NCBI GenBank assembly: GCA_033765345.1
Contig: JANRIC010000132.1
Coordinates: 1-64,000, forward strand
DNA: 64,000 bases
Origin: JANRIC01 sp033765345
GTDB lineage: Bacteria; Bacteroidota; Bacteroidia; Cytophagales; Microscillaceae
Direction of reading: 5' to 3'
Shown: positions 16,846-25,804 of the stretch, piece by piece
How positions within the stretch are numbered: position 1 is the stretch's first letter
Layout: every line of letters starts with the position of its first letter
Translations under genes and position numbers: made by a program
The notes under the pieces: generated by a model
Seen by the model: the letters and a program-made list of their open reading frames with translations, nothing else
What the model was told of the DNA's origin: nothing
The model's database searches: none

Positions 16846-19527
16846 ATGACACAACAAAAACATATTATCCAAAAACATATCTTCGATCTGGAATGTGATC
16901 AATATGAAACGGCGCATTCTGTACAAAAACGACTCCTCAGTCTGATTCACAACACGTTACCAACGCTTTGCGAAGATGTACTCCACAACTGCGACCTCCC
17001 CGGCATTCACCTCAAAATCCCTCAATTGGTATTAGACCTAGGTGATATCCCCGAAGATAGATTTGAGTCAGAATTTATCCTCAGATACCGCCGGATTTTG
17101 CAAGAGCAACTTGATCGCCTGATTCAGGAAACCAAAGCCGGAACAAACCAAGAGGTGGTCATGCTCTCTCAGGCGCATTCCGTAGCAGATATGTGGATGC
17201 ATCTCTTGTTGGATGGATACCTGCCCTGGTGGGGAAATGCTGCCTGGGAAAACTTTGCTCCAGGAATCGTACTCACTCCCAAAAACGTATTTCTACAACT
17301 CTGGAAACAATCCAAGCAAAGATTATTGACCTTTTTGAAAGCAAATTTTCAAAATACCGCATTCCGAAAACGCCTGATTCATCAACTAGACGATGGCACT
17401 CTATTAGAATTTAGCCTTCATCTAACTTCCCTGGGGCACTCATTCCTCCAAAAAACAAGTGCCCATCTACCACAGGATTTAAGAGAAATTTTCTGGGAAA
17501 CCGTACTAGAAATGCTCCTGGTCGAGTCCCGAAGTATTCACTCAAAAAATCAGGCAGCTTTCTGGACTCTTCTCTCCGATAAATTGGTAAAAAACACGTC
17601 TTCAATCCACTTTTTTGAACCGAAAAACAATCCACCCCTGGAAAAACTGCTGCTTTCCTTCCAAGAAAAATTACTACTTTCCTCTCAGCAAAAATCAAAA
17701 TACTTGATCCTCGAAAAGTTAATCCATTCGCTGTGGCAAAAACAAAATATCTTGTTTCAGGATCAACTCTCTGTCTCCCAGATTCAAACAATTCTAAAAA
17801 TACTTTTTCAATCACAATTTAGAGAAATTCAGGAATTGATCAAAGACCTGATTACCGAATTTAAACACCTAAAAACCATAGAATTACGTGTTTGGGAAGC
17901 GGTCTTTCAATATCTTTGGTATGAACCCAAACGAAGCCCTGGCGATATTGACAAAAAAGAACTCCAAGGTATAATACGGCTTGAACTAAAAAAATTATCT
18001 CCCTACCTATCCGACGCACCAGCCAAATCCGACGCACCAGCCAAATCCGAACCACAAGCCAAATCCGATCCTAAATCTGAGACAAGCGACAAACTCCTGA
18101 AATTATGGATGGAAAGTGCAGATTTAGAGGAATTCATACATATTTCTGCTTTGCAGCCTTCCATAGATTCCCGGAGAGAATTCATGAACCGGGTTTTGCC
18201 CTTATACAGGAGTTTTGTGGATCGTTTTTTACAAATAATCCTGCAAATCTTTCAAGAAAATCAACTGAGTGCCGATAGTCCCCAACAAATCGAGGCTAAA
18301 ATCTGGCAACAAAGTATGCATTACCTCTGGAATAAACGCCGTATTCCTTTCCAATCCCAAGACTTTATGCAGGAAATGACAAAAATTATCTTCAAATTGT
18401 ATCCGCAAGTTCCAACAGAATCTTTTATTGAGTTACTCCGCTCTAAAATACCTATGATGGCAGAAGACCTACAAAAAAGCAAAGAACCTTCAAAACCGCT
18501 TGATCTGGAAGAATTTATCCGGGAATCGCCCGACCACGAAGAGGATATTCCCGCACTGCTCCAGGAATCAGGACTACTCCCCTGGAAAACCTTGATCCGA
18601 AGGGTGTATGCCCTCACTCACTTCGAGTCCGCTCGTGAAAATTACCAGCCCTGGCAAGAACAACTCTCTCAAAGAAGTGCAGACCCGGCGATTACCCAGT
18701 ATTTTCTGGAATCAAAAACCCCCAATCTCGATCTTTTTTTACATTATTTATATTATTTTATACTCGAAGGGCAGCTTCCTGAAAAGCTTTCTATCACGCC
18801 ATCAGTACTTTTGGCAGAGACTTATAGCCGATTTCCAGAAACTTTGAAGCTGTTTTTTGCGGCACTTTCTCCCCCTGAAAAGCTTGTACTCCGCAGAGCC
18901 AATGCCCATATTATCCACCAGATCATGGCGCAACTCAACCGCGAAACTCAGCAAAAAAAACTGGAAGCTCTAGGAGAAACGCTCAAAAAAAATGCACTCA
19001 AATTTGGCTCTACAGAAGCCATTTATATTCAGAATGCCGGGCTAGTGATCTTGCATCCCTACATCTCCCGACTGTTTAAACTCCTGGAATATACCGAAAA
19101 TCAAAATTTCAAAAGCAGAGAGACTGCCTTCCGGGCTGCTTACCTACTTCAGTATCTGGCTACCAAAAAAACAGAAACCCAGGAATATGAAATGGTATTC
19201 AATAAAATACTTTGTGGAATCCCACTCAATGAAGTCCTCCCAACCGAAATAGAACTCCAAGAACAGGAAAAAGAAACCGCCGAAGGGATGCTTCGAGGAA
19301 TTATCAGCAACTGGACGGCTCTTAAAAATACCGACCCCGATAATCTAAGGGTTTCTTTTTTGATTCGTGAAGGCAAAATCACTGCTCAAGAAAAATCCTG
19401 GAACCTGCTCGTGGAAGAAAGAGGTTTTGACGTACTGCTGGATTATTTGCCCTGGAGCATCGGAACGATACGCCTCCCCTGGATGGACAAAATACTTTTT
19501 ACACAATGGAGAGGCGGAGAAAACTAA
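16846..19527 (+). CDS. contractile injection system tape-measure-family protein (Afp14/Pvc14-like), orphan
   Basis: The 893-residue product matches the CIS_TMP family found at the end of extracellular contractile injection system clusters (Afp, PVC, MAC). The N-terminus has HIIQKHIFDLECD and later IPQLVLDLGDIPED, the usual start of this family. The C-terminal 170 residues carry the most conserved blocks: NAGLVILHPYISRLFKLL, AAYLLQYLATKK, FNKILCGIPLNEVLP and LLDYLPWSIGTIRLPWM. The middle contains a repetitive linker SDAPAKSDAPAKSEPQAKSD (residues about 389-410). No sheath, tube, spike, baseplate or AAA+ ATPase gene is within the window, so the gene is separated from any such cluster. It could serve a distant particle or have been repurposed. 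Confidence 0.82.
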   Translation: MTQQKHIIQKHIFDLECDQYETAHSVQKRLLSLIHNTLPTLCEDVLHNCDLPGIHLKIPQLVLDLGDIPEDRFESEFILRYRRILQEQLDRLIQETKAGTNQEVVMLSQAHSVADMWMHLLLDGYLPWWGNAAWENFAPGIVLTPKNVFLQLWKQSKQRLLTFLKANFQNTAFRKRLIHQLDDGTLLEFSLHLTSLGHSFLQKTSAHLPQDLREIFWETVLEMLLVESRSIHSKNQAAFWTLLSDKLVKNTSSIHFFEPKNNPPLEKLLLSFQEKLLLSSQQKSKYLILEKLIHSLWQKQNILFQDQLSVSQIQTILKILFQSQFREIQELIKDLITEFKHLKTIELRVWEAVFQYLWYEPKRSPGDIDKKELQGIIRLELKKLSPYLSDAPAKSDAPAKSEPQAKSDPKSETSDKLLKLWMESADLEEFIHISALQPSIDSRREFMNRVLPLYRSFVDRFLQIILQIFQENQLSADSPQQIEAKIWQQSMHYLWNKRRIPFQSQDFMQEMTKIIFKLYPQVPTESFIELLRSKIPMMAEDLQKSKEPSKPLDLEEFIRESPDHEEDIPALLQESGLLPWKTLIRRVYALTHFESARENYQPWQEQLSQRSADPAITQYFLESKTPNLDLFLHYLYYFILEGQLPEKLSITPSVLLAETYSRFPETLKLFFAALSPPEKLVLRRANAHIIHQIMAQLNRETQQKKLEALGETLKKNALKFGSTEAIYIQNAGLVILHPYISRLFKLLEYTENQNFKSRETAFRAAYLLQYLATKKTETQEYEMVFNKILCGIPLNEVLPTEIELQEQEKETAEGMLRGIISNWTALKNTDPDNLRVSFLIREGKITAQEKSWNLLVEERGFDVLLDYLPWSIGTIRLPWMDKILFTQWRGGEN
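18011..18064 (+). repeat. 18-bp tandem repeat in the tape-measure gene
   Basis: Two exact copies of an 18-base unit (18011-18028, 18029-18046) are followed by a diverged third copy (18047-18064) and a partial fourth. They encode SDAPAK-type hexapeptides, so copy number can change without a frameshift. Confidence 0.85.
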
Positions 19528-19556
19528 TTTTCAATCCATTAGACAAAGCTCCAGCT

Positions 19557-19859
19557 TTATTCCTGAGCAAAATCATGGACAATCTCATAAATCCCTTGTG
19601 CTAGTGCCGGGTCAAATTCTTTTTTCATCACTCCGGTTTCAGCATCTTTGAGCAGCACATGCTCAGTATCCTGTGCCTTGAAACGATACATCGCCATGTG
19701 TGTCTCAATATCGACCTTGAAGTTATCGCCGTCTACCCTGACATAGAGAATTTCATCCGGCTTGATGCCGTATTCTTGAGTGACCAAATATTTTAATCGG
19801 GAAGAGGTAGCAAGGATTTCCTCAATCTTGGATTTATCCTCAAACATTAAATCTGCCAT
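19557..19859 (-). CDS. hypothetical 100-residue protein
   Basis: The acidic 100-residue product (starting MADLMFEDKSKIEE) has no signal peptide or membrane segment and I do not recognise its family. Predicted character: an N-terminal helix, then beta-rich segments LYVRVDGDNFKVDIETHMAMYRF, ending in a helix ALAQGIYEIVHDF; a small alpha/beta domain is plausible. It converges with the tape-measure gene (29-base gap). Its ATG abuts the 110-bp miniature element with a single intervening base, so the entire 5' leader, and possibly the promoter, comes from that element. Regular codon use suggests a real gene. Confidence 0.6.
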   Translation of the reverse strand: MADLMFEDKSKIEEILATSSRLKYLVTQEYGIKPDEILYVRVDGDNFKVDIETHMAMYRFKAQDTEHVLLKDAETGVMKKEFDPALAQGIYEIVHDFAQE

Positions 19860-19860
19860 G

Positions 19861-19970
19861 TAAATTATACCCAGATTGAAGTGATTTGCCTGATTTTCTT
19901 GATTGATTAGCTTGATTATTAATGATTTAAAAGCTAAAATCTCGGAAAACCACTTCGGTTTGAGTATAAA
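19861..19970. mobile_element. 110-bp miniature element, copy 2 (identical to 4828-4937)
   Basis: This copy is identical in all 110 bases to 4828-4937, with the same imperfect terminal inverted repeats. It lies one base upstream of the minus-strand gene at 19557-19859 and next to a gene remnant on the other side. It contains no ORF of its own. No target duplication can be defined confidently on this side. Confidence 0.8.
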
Positions 19971-19975
19971 GTTTT

Positions 19976-20262
19976 ATGATGTTTATAAACGAATATTGGT
20001 ATAAAACCGACTTTTCGCACTCTAGCGAAATATTTATATGAAATATAACTATTCTTATAAAACTTACATGCTATATTTTATCAAAACCCATATTTTGCGA
20101 TATTTTATAGAGTTTTAGAAGAAAACTTACAAAAAAACTCAAAAAAAACAGAGGGGTGCGAAAAGTCGGTTATACGATTTTCAATTACTTGATTCTATAT
20201 TGCTTCATATCAATCCTAAACAACTTCAATCTTTTTACGGTTTACCAAAAAATAAATTTTAA
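19976..20262 (+). pseudogene. gene remnant split by a 171-bp TA-flanked element
   Basis: Bases 19976-20001 read MMFINEYW plus the first two bases of a codon. After skipping 20002-20174, the frame continues as YDFQLLDSILLHINPKQLQS and ends FYGLPKNKF-stop at 20260-20262. The junction is seamless if one TA is retained. The joined peptide looks like a genuine C-terminus, but I do not recognise the family. The upstream part is missing where the 110-bp element ends, so this is a 3' fragment. Confidence 0.5.
20002..20172. mobile_element. 171-bp MITE-like element with 16-bp inverted ends and TA duplication
   Basis: The left end (20005-20020) AACCGACTTTTCGCAC is exactly repeated inverted at 20156-20171. 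The outer bases differ by a two-base indel. TA dinucleotides flank it at 20000-20001 and 20173-20174. The interior is AT-rich and non-coding. TA duplication is typical of IS630/Tc1-mariner-type elements and their non-autonomous derivatives; the parent element is not in the window. Confidence 0.65.
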
Positions 20263-20320
20263 AAAATTGCTTTTAGCAATATAAAAAAGGCTTTTTTATC
20301 AATCAGGTAAATTTATAAAT

Positions 20321-20737
20321 ATGGAAGTAAAAGTTTATGAAAGTGACTATCTTTCTTTGTTAGTGAATGAGCAAGCGCAATTGCTTAAGGTTATTTGGTC
20401 GCACGCTACTGAACTTATGCAAGATGAGGTGTTCCGAAAAGAACTCACGAATTATGCTGAAATTGCCGAAAAGTATCAACCCACAAAATCATTCGTGGAT
20501 ACACAATATTTCTTCATGGCAGTAGCACCTGAAACACAAGAATGGATAAATCAAAATATCCATGAACGTTCTTTGCACGCAGGAATTAAAAAATTTGCCT
20601 ATTTAGTAAGTACCGATTTGTTTTCGCAAGTTTCTATTGAGCAGACAATGGAAGAGGGAAATGCCAAATACATTTTTGAAACACGCTATTTTGATAACGA
20701 AGAAACAGCCATAGAATGGCTAAGTCTCACGCCATAA
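20321..20737 (+). CDS. STAS/SpoIIAA-like hypothetical protein
   Basis: The 138-residue soluble protein resembles a family of small STAS-like proteins common in Cytophagales. Visible features are LKVIWSHATELMQDEVFRKE, KSFVDTQYFFMAVAPETQEW, KKFAYLVSTDLFSQVSIEQT and the C-terminal YFDNEETAIEWL, the last being the usual end of this family. Members are probably regulatory or signalling domains; no partner kinase, phosphatase or anti-sigma gene is adjacent. The gene stands alone between repeat elements in the second repeat island. Function unknown. Confidence 0.65.
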   Translation: MEVKVYESDYLSLLVNEQAQLLKVIWSHATELMQDEVFRKELTNYAEIAEKYQPTKSFVDTQYFFMAVAPETQEWINQNIHERSLHAGIKKFAYLVSTDLFSQVSIEQTMEEGNAKYIFETRYFDNEETAIEWLSLTP

Positions 20738-20841
20738 TTATGGTATTATAATTATATCGTATTACAGGATCAATTAGCCTCAACTCGGTTTAAGGACTGA
20801 GCTTTGCAATAGAGTTAAAATAAAACAAACCTTAACTGCGA

Positions 20842-21022
20842 TAAAAAATAAGTACATTCATCAAATTTCTTATCTTTATTAGAAATTTTACCACCAATGC
20901 ACAAATAACTGCAATTATTCGTGCATTGGTGGCAAGCAATCCCTTCAAGCTTGTTGTGTATAAAAAAGTCTAATCAAGATTTATTATCCACAAAATTTGT
21001 CAGGCAACCATTCTTTTTTAGA
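20842..21022. repeat. dispersed hairpin repeat, copy B
   Basis: It aligns with 4476-4652. The central hairpin pairs CCACCAATGCAC with GTGCATTGGTGG. Compared with copy A (CCACGAATGCAC with GTGCATTCGTGG) one G-C pair has become C-G, so both sides of the stem changed together. A second difference in the stem is a one-sided change that would be a G-U pair in the minus-strand transcript. This copy lies between the STAS-like gene and gltB. Confidence 0.75.
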
Positions 21023-21066
21023 TAAGCCTTCAAATGTCGGAAGAGCCAACTCAAACTTCACAGCCT

Positions 21067-24000
21067 TTATGCCTTCAACACAGGTTTTTCTTGGAGATTT
21101 TTTAGCAAGCCCACGGGTGCATATCTACTGAAATAGTGTAGCGTTTTTTCCCAATTATCCAGAATTTGTTGGGCATTTCGGCTTTCGGTTTCTTGATAAT
21201 AATCTTCCAATAAGGCTTTTAAATCCTGATATTCTTCCATCTCCAGCTTATGCAGGGCGAGATACTCTTTATTAATATTACTATCCTGATTTCCTAACAC
21301 GATCACTTCGCCTCCAGTCATTCCACCGCCGATATTGTAAGAAGTTTCTCCCAGGATGACGACTTTGCCTTTGGTCATATATTCGCAAGCGTGTAAACCT
21401 ACGCCCTCCACCACCGCCAAAGCACCACTATTCCGTACGGCGAAGCGGTCTGCTGCCATGCCGTTGACGTACAAAGTACCCCCTGTGGCACCATACAGGG
21501 CTACATTCCCAATAATGACATTTTCGTGCGCCTTAAAAGTCGCTTGAAGGTTCGGGCGAATTACTACCTTCCCACCAGACATGGTTTTACATACCGAATC
21601 ATTGGCTTCTCCATAAAGTCGCACTTCCATCGTATCGGTCAGGTAAGCACAAAAGCTTTGCCCGGCACTTCCGGTAAATTCCAGTTGAATCTTCCCGCTA
21701 TAAGCTTCCGCAGTCGGGTTTTCTCCTTGTCTGAATTTTTGACTAAACTTTTGATCTTCTTTTTTGGCTATCGCACCGCATAAAGTAGCAGGAATGGCTC
21801 GGTCGGTTGCGTGAATGGCATATTTCAGTGAAATGTCTTTGTTGGCATTTAAGGCTTGTTGAGAATCGCCGATGATGGTTTGATTCAGGGTATTGGTAAT
21901 TTCACTGAAGGGGTTATCGATATTTTCTTGGGGATTGTATGGATAAGATTGATCCAGCACAAAGCCCAAATTCAGTTTTTTGGTTCGGATTATATCTTGG
22001 TGTTTGGCATTGGCCTCGAGCAGGTCTGTTCGTCCGATGATTTCATCCAGGGAGCTAAAGCCCAGGTATTGCAGTTGCTTACGAACATCTTCTGCCAGAT
22101 AGTGCATAATCGCTACGATATGGTCTTTAGTACCTTTGTATTTGGCTTTGAAGCGAGGGTCGTGGGTAGCAATTCCGGTGGGGCAGGTGTTTTTTTCGCA
22201 GATACGCGCCATGATACAGCCTTGAGCGATGAGCAACAACTTTCCGAAGTCGTATTCTTCGGCACCCAAAAGGGCAGCCGTCACGATTTCTTTGCCCGAA
22301 TGCAGGCCTCCGTCAGTTCTGAGGGTGACCATATTGCGTAGGTTATTTTCCAGCAAGGTTTGGTGTACTTCTATCAAGCCTAGTTCCCAGGGCAGGCCAG
22401 CGTGTTTCATGGAAGAGAGCGTGGCGGCACCGGTGCCTCCTTCCCCCCCGGAGATATGAATGATGTCTGCACCGGCTTTGGCTACTCCGGCGGCGATAGT
22501 TCCGATACCAGCACCAGCTACCAGTTTTACATTTACTTTTACGCCGGGGTGTAGCTGCTTGAGTTCGTAGATCAACTGTCTGAGGTCTTCTATGCTATAA
22601 ATATCGTGTAGGGGTGGCGGCGAAATCAAATCTACATGGGTGAGTGAGTTTCGAGCTTTGGCGATATCTTCACCGACTTTAACGCCCATCAACTGCCCGC
22701 CTTCGCCCGGTTTGGCTCCTTGGGCTACTTTTATTTGTATTTCCTGCCCAGAGATCAGGTACAAAGCATTGACTCCAAAACGTGCTGAGGCTACTTGTTT
22801 GGAATACGCTGTGATGCCTTCGGTATAATAATAAGGATTTTCGCCCCCTTCGCCACTATTGCTGCGCCCACCGATTTCTTTCATGGCATAAAAAATGTCT
22901 CTTTGTGCTTCTGCGCTGATTGCTCCAAAAGACATGGCTCCTGAACCAAATCGTCGTAAAATTTTCTCGCGGTTTTCTACGGCTTCCAAAGCGATGTGTT
23001 TTTCTGCCTTTTTAAGTTGGAAAAGATGCCGGACGGTGACTGGCTCGTCTTCATGCCCTAAAGCCAGGTATTCCTCAAAAAGAGCGAGGTCATCCAGGGC
23101 GAAGCCTTTTTCTCGCACCAGTTTGTGGATAATTTTGGAGCGTGCTGCGGTCATGGAGTGTTTTTCTCCTTCGGTTCCTCGGGCGTGTTCTTTGTATTGG
23201 TAGGTATTGACTAATTTTTCTTTTTCAAGCGTCTGAACTGCCTGTTCGGTTTTGAGAAGTACATCCTGCACTATTTCGTCAATTCCAATACCGCTTAGTT
23301 TGGCACAAACCCCGTCAAAATAATGCGCTATAAGCTCTCCAGAAATCCCAATGGATGTAAATAACTGTGAGCTTTGATAACTACGCACCACCGAAATACC
23401 CATTTTAGACATAATCTTGAGCAGCCCTCCTTCGTAGGCTTTGATGAGGTTTTGTTCTTTTTGATCGGCATTTAATTTGTCCAGATTTTTATCGGGATGA
23501 TAACGCGCAATTTCCAGGGCAAGATAGGGACAAATCGCCGCAGCCCCCATACCAATCGTTGTGGCTAACTGATGTGTGGTACGTATCTCGGCAGATTTGA
23601 CCACCATTGAGAATTTTAGCCTTGTTCCTGAATCACGCAGGGAAGTGACCACAATACGCAAAGCCAGCAGGCAGGGAATGGCAGGATGATCAAAGTCTGC
23701 ATTTTCATCCGTCAAAATTACGATAGAAGTACCTCTGTTTACAGCGTCTTTGACTTGCTGCTCTAGTTCTTGCAAACGGGCTTTGAAACCTACCGTACCA
23801 AATTCTCGCTTAAAAGTAATGTCAAATTTACGTACAATGATGCGATCCTGAGAGTTTTGGTCTCCTATGAGTTTCTCGATAAATTCTATTTGCCCGAGGC
23901 TTAATACGGGGCTAGGCAATTCATAAGCCAGTTGTGGGGGGATCAGCTCTTTTTTAGCAAAGATATTGGGTCTTCTTCCAAGATAGGTGCGTAAATCCGT

Positions 24001-25485
24001 GATCATTTTTTCACGCAGATAATCCAAGGGCGGATTGGTAACCTGTGCGAAATTATGGCAGAAATAATCAAAAAATGATCGGGGTTCAGAAGACAAAACC
24101 GCCAGTCTGGCTGTATCCCCCATAGAACCTATGGCTTCTTTGCCAGTTTCTATCATTGGAATAAGGATTTTGCTTATATCTTCTTCGGTATAGCTAAATA
24201 AGTATTTTTTGTCCAGATGCTGGGAGTCTTGATTTTGGGTTTGGATAAAATTTAATTTGAGCGTGCGATTATCAAATTTTGCATCAAAATTATACCTGGA
24301 GCGACTAGGGTCTACAAAATAGACATTGCCCGATTTCAGGCTTAGGCGCACTCCTGAGCCTGCTTTTAATGCCCCTTTAGAAATAATGTGTGATTCATCC
24401 AAATCAAAAGAACCAGCCTCCGAAGACAAATAAAAAAAATCTTCGGTCATAGCCCAGCGACAAGGGCGGAAGCCATTACGATCCAGGCGTGCGCCGATAT
24501 TTTCCCCATCTGAATAGGTAATCAAGGCAGGTCCGTCCCAGGGTTCCATAGCTCTCCCCCAAAAATTATAGAAATCATTGTCATGATTGGCAGGAGGCAT
24601 TAGGATGGCTAGGATTTCATCGATATAGGGAATACTGCTTCGGTGCAGGAGGGCTTCTACCATTTCATTAAAGCTGCCCGAATCGCTTACTCCGCTTTCC
24701 GTAAGTAATTCACCTTTATAAAGCCCCATAGATTTCTCCCTAGATACAGCCCAAGAGCGATTTCCGGTAATGGTGTTGAATTCGCCGTTATGCCCAATCA
24801 AACGGAAAGGTTGGGCACGATCCCAGGTAGTGGTGGTATTGGTACTAAACCGCCGATGAAACATAGCAAATCGGCTTTTATACTCGGGATTTTGCAAATC
24901 CAGATAAAAGCGGTCTAGGTCAAAAGACCTAGTAAGCCCTTTGTATACGATGGTGGTGGCAGATAATGAAGCAAAAAACAAGTCAGGCAGTGCTCTTTGG
25001 CGCAGTTTGGTTCGGGTAATTTGTTTTCCGGTATAGAGCAGCTTGTCAAATGCGCCGTCGGTCTGGCAATGTTCGGGTCGCTGGATAATTGCCTGGAGCA
25101 GATAAGGTTTTCTGGCAAAAGCATCTTTACCCAAAACCGAATCATCGGTAGGTACTTCCCGATAGGCCAGGAGCTTAAGCCCTAAAAAGTCAAAAGTATA
25201 CTCGAACACGTCTAAAACAGCTCTTCGGACTTCGGGCTGGGTAGGTGCAAATAAGAAGGCAACGGCAATTTCCCGGCGTTTGTGCCCCAGCATTTTAAAA
25301 GGAATATCGGTCATAAGACCTGACCCGTCGGCAGTGACCAGGTCTGCACCACATGCCCCTCGGTGTTCTTCGCATCGGAGGGCAAATAAGGCTTTTTGTA
25401 CGATTTCGTTGGTAAATTGGGATTTGCGACTAGCTACAAAACCAACCCCGCAGGCTGACTTCTCTTCGGTATAGCGATTTTTCAT
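21067..25485 (-). CDS. gltB: glutamate synthase large subunit
   Basis: The 1472-residue product is the large GOGAT subunit that transfers the glutamine amide to 2-oxoglutarate. An 11-residue propeptide precedes C12 (EKSACGVGFVAS), the N-terminal nucleophile of the amidotransferase domain. The central domain follows, then the FMN-binding synthase domain with GGRSNSGEGGENPYY and KPGEGGQLMGVKVG, and the 3Fe-4S cysteines in CIMARICEKNTCPTG. The C-terminal GltB3/GXGXG domain ends the protein. Whether electrons come from NAD(P)H or ferredoxin cannot be told, since no gltD is adjacent. The gene is monocistronic here. Confidence 0.96.
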   Translation of the reverse strand: MKNRYTEEKSACGVGFVASRKSQFTNEIVQKALFALRCEEHRGACGADLVTADGSGLMTDIPFKMLGHKRREIAVAFLFAPTQPEVRRAVLDVFEYTFDFLGLKLLAYREVPTDDSVLGKDAFARKPYLLQAIIQRPEHCQTDGAFDKLLYTGKQITRTKLRQRALPDLFFASLSATTIVYKGLTRSFDLDRFYLDLQNPEYKSRFAMFHRRFSTNTTTTWDRAQPFRLIGHNGEFNTITGNRSWAVSREKSMGLYKGELLTESGVSDSGSFNEMVEALLHRSSIPYIDEILAILMPPANHDNDFYNFWGRAMEPWDGPALITYSDGENIGARLDRNGFRPCRWAMTEDFFYLSSEAGSFDLDESHIISKGALKAGSGVRLSLKSGNVYFVDPSRSRYNFDAKFDNRTLKLNFIQTQNQDSQHLDKKYLFSYTEEDISKILIPMIETGKEAIGSMGDTARLAVLSSEPRSFFDYFCHNFAQVTNPPLDYLREKMITDLRTYLGRRPNIFAKKELIPPQLAYELPSPVLSLGQIEFIEKLIGDQNSQDRIIVRKFDITFKREFGTVGFKARLQELEQQVKDAVNRGTSIVILTDENADFDHPAIPCLLALRIVVTSLRDSGTRLKFSMVVKSAEIRTTHQLATTIGMGAAAICPYLALEIARYHPDKNLDKLNADQKEQNLIKAYEGGLLKIMSKMGISVVRSYQSSQLFTSIGISGELIAHYFDGVCAKLSGIGIDEIVQDVLLKTEQAVQTLEKEKLVNTYQYKEHARGTEGEKHSMTAARSKIIHKLVREKGFALDDLALFEEYLALGHEDEPVTVRHLFQLKKAEKHIALEAVENREKILRRFGSGAMSFGAISAEAQRDIFYAMKEIGGRSNSGEGGENPYYYTEGITAYSKQVASARFGVNALYLISGQEIQIKVAQGAKPGEGGQLMGVKVGEDIAKARNSLTHVDLISPPPLHDIYSIEDLRQLIYELKQLHPGVKVNVKLVAGAGIGTIAAGVAKAGADIIHISGGEGGTGAATLSSMKHAGLPWELGLIEVHQTLLENNLRNMVTLRTDGGLHSGKEIVTAALLGAEEYDFGKLLLIAQGCIMARICEKNTCPTGIATHDPRFKAKYKGTKDHIVAIMHYLAEDVRKQLQYLGFSSLDEIIGRTDLLEANAKHQDIIRTKKLNLGFVLDQSYPYNPQENIDNPFSEITNTLNQTIIGDSQQALNANKDISLKYAIHATDRAIPATLCGAIAKKEDQKFSQKFRQGENPTAEAYSGKIQLEFTGSAGQSFCAYLTDTMEVRLYGEANDSVCKTMSGGKVVIRPNLQATFKAHENVIIGNVALYGATGGTLYVNGMAADRFAVRNSGALAVVEGVGLHACEYMTKGKVVILGETSYNIGGGMTGGEVIVLGNQDSNINKEYLALHKLEMEEYQDLKALLEDYYQETESRNAQQILDNWEKTLHYFSRYAPVGLLKNLQEKPVLKA

Positions 25486-25666
25486 AAAAAGAAGAATTAT
25501 AAATTATTCAACACAGAATATTACTAATTAATGAAAACCTTATAGAAGATTTTAAATTCTGAAAACAGGGGGGAATTTAATAAAAATATATGATTTAGCA
25601 AAAAAACAGTATAATACCATTGCTGCTTTCAAGATTTTGATAAAATATTTTTAAAAATATAAAAAT

Positions 25667-25693
25667 AAGATAAGCCCTTTTATGGGTTATCTT
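25667..25693. repeat. hairpin in the gltB-PBP intergenic region
   Basis: Arms AAGATAA(G)CCC and GGGTTATCTT form a 10-bp stem with one bulged G and a six-base loop. It lies about 180 bases upstream of gltB. The rest of 25486-25747 is AT-rich with no recognised feature. Confidence 0.45.
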
Positions 25694-25747
25694 GTTAAAT
25701 ACATTCAATAAACATTGTACTATTTTAATATTATACTTCTTTTAAAA

Positions 25748-25776
25748 AACAAAAGCCTCCGATTTGATCGGAGGCT
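25748..25776 (-). terminator. terminator of the sprE-PBP operon
   Basis: Perfect 10-base arms AGCCTCCGAT (25754-25763) and its complement (25767-25776) form a stem with a three-base loop. On the minus strand the stem is followed by TTTTGTTTTTT, a good intrinsic terminator 28 bases past the PBP stop. Confidence 0.85.
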
Positions 25777-25804
25777 CAAGGGCATAAATCATATATGATT
25801 AAGT

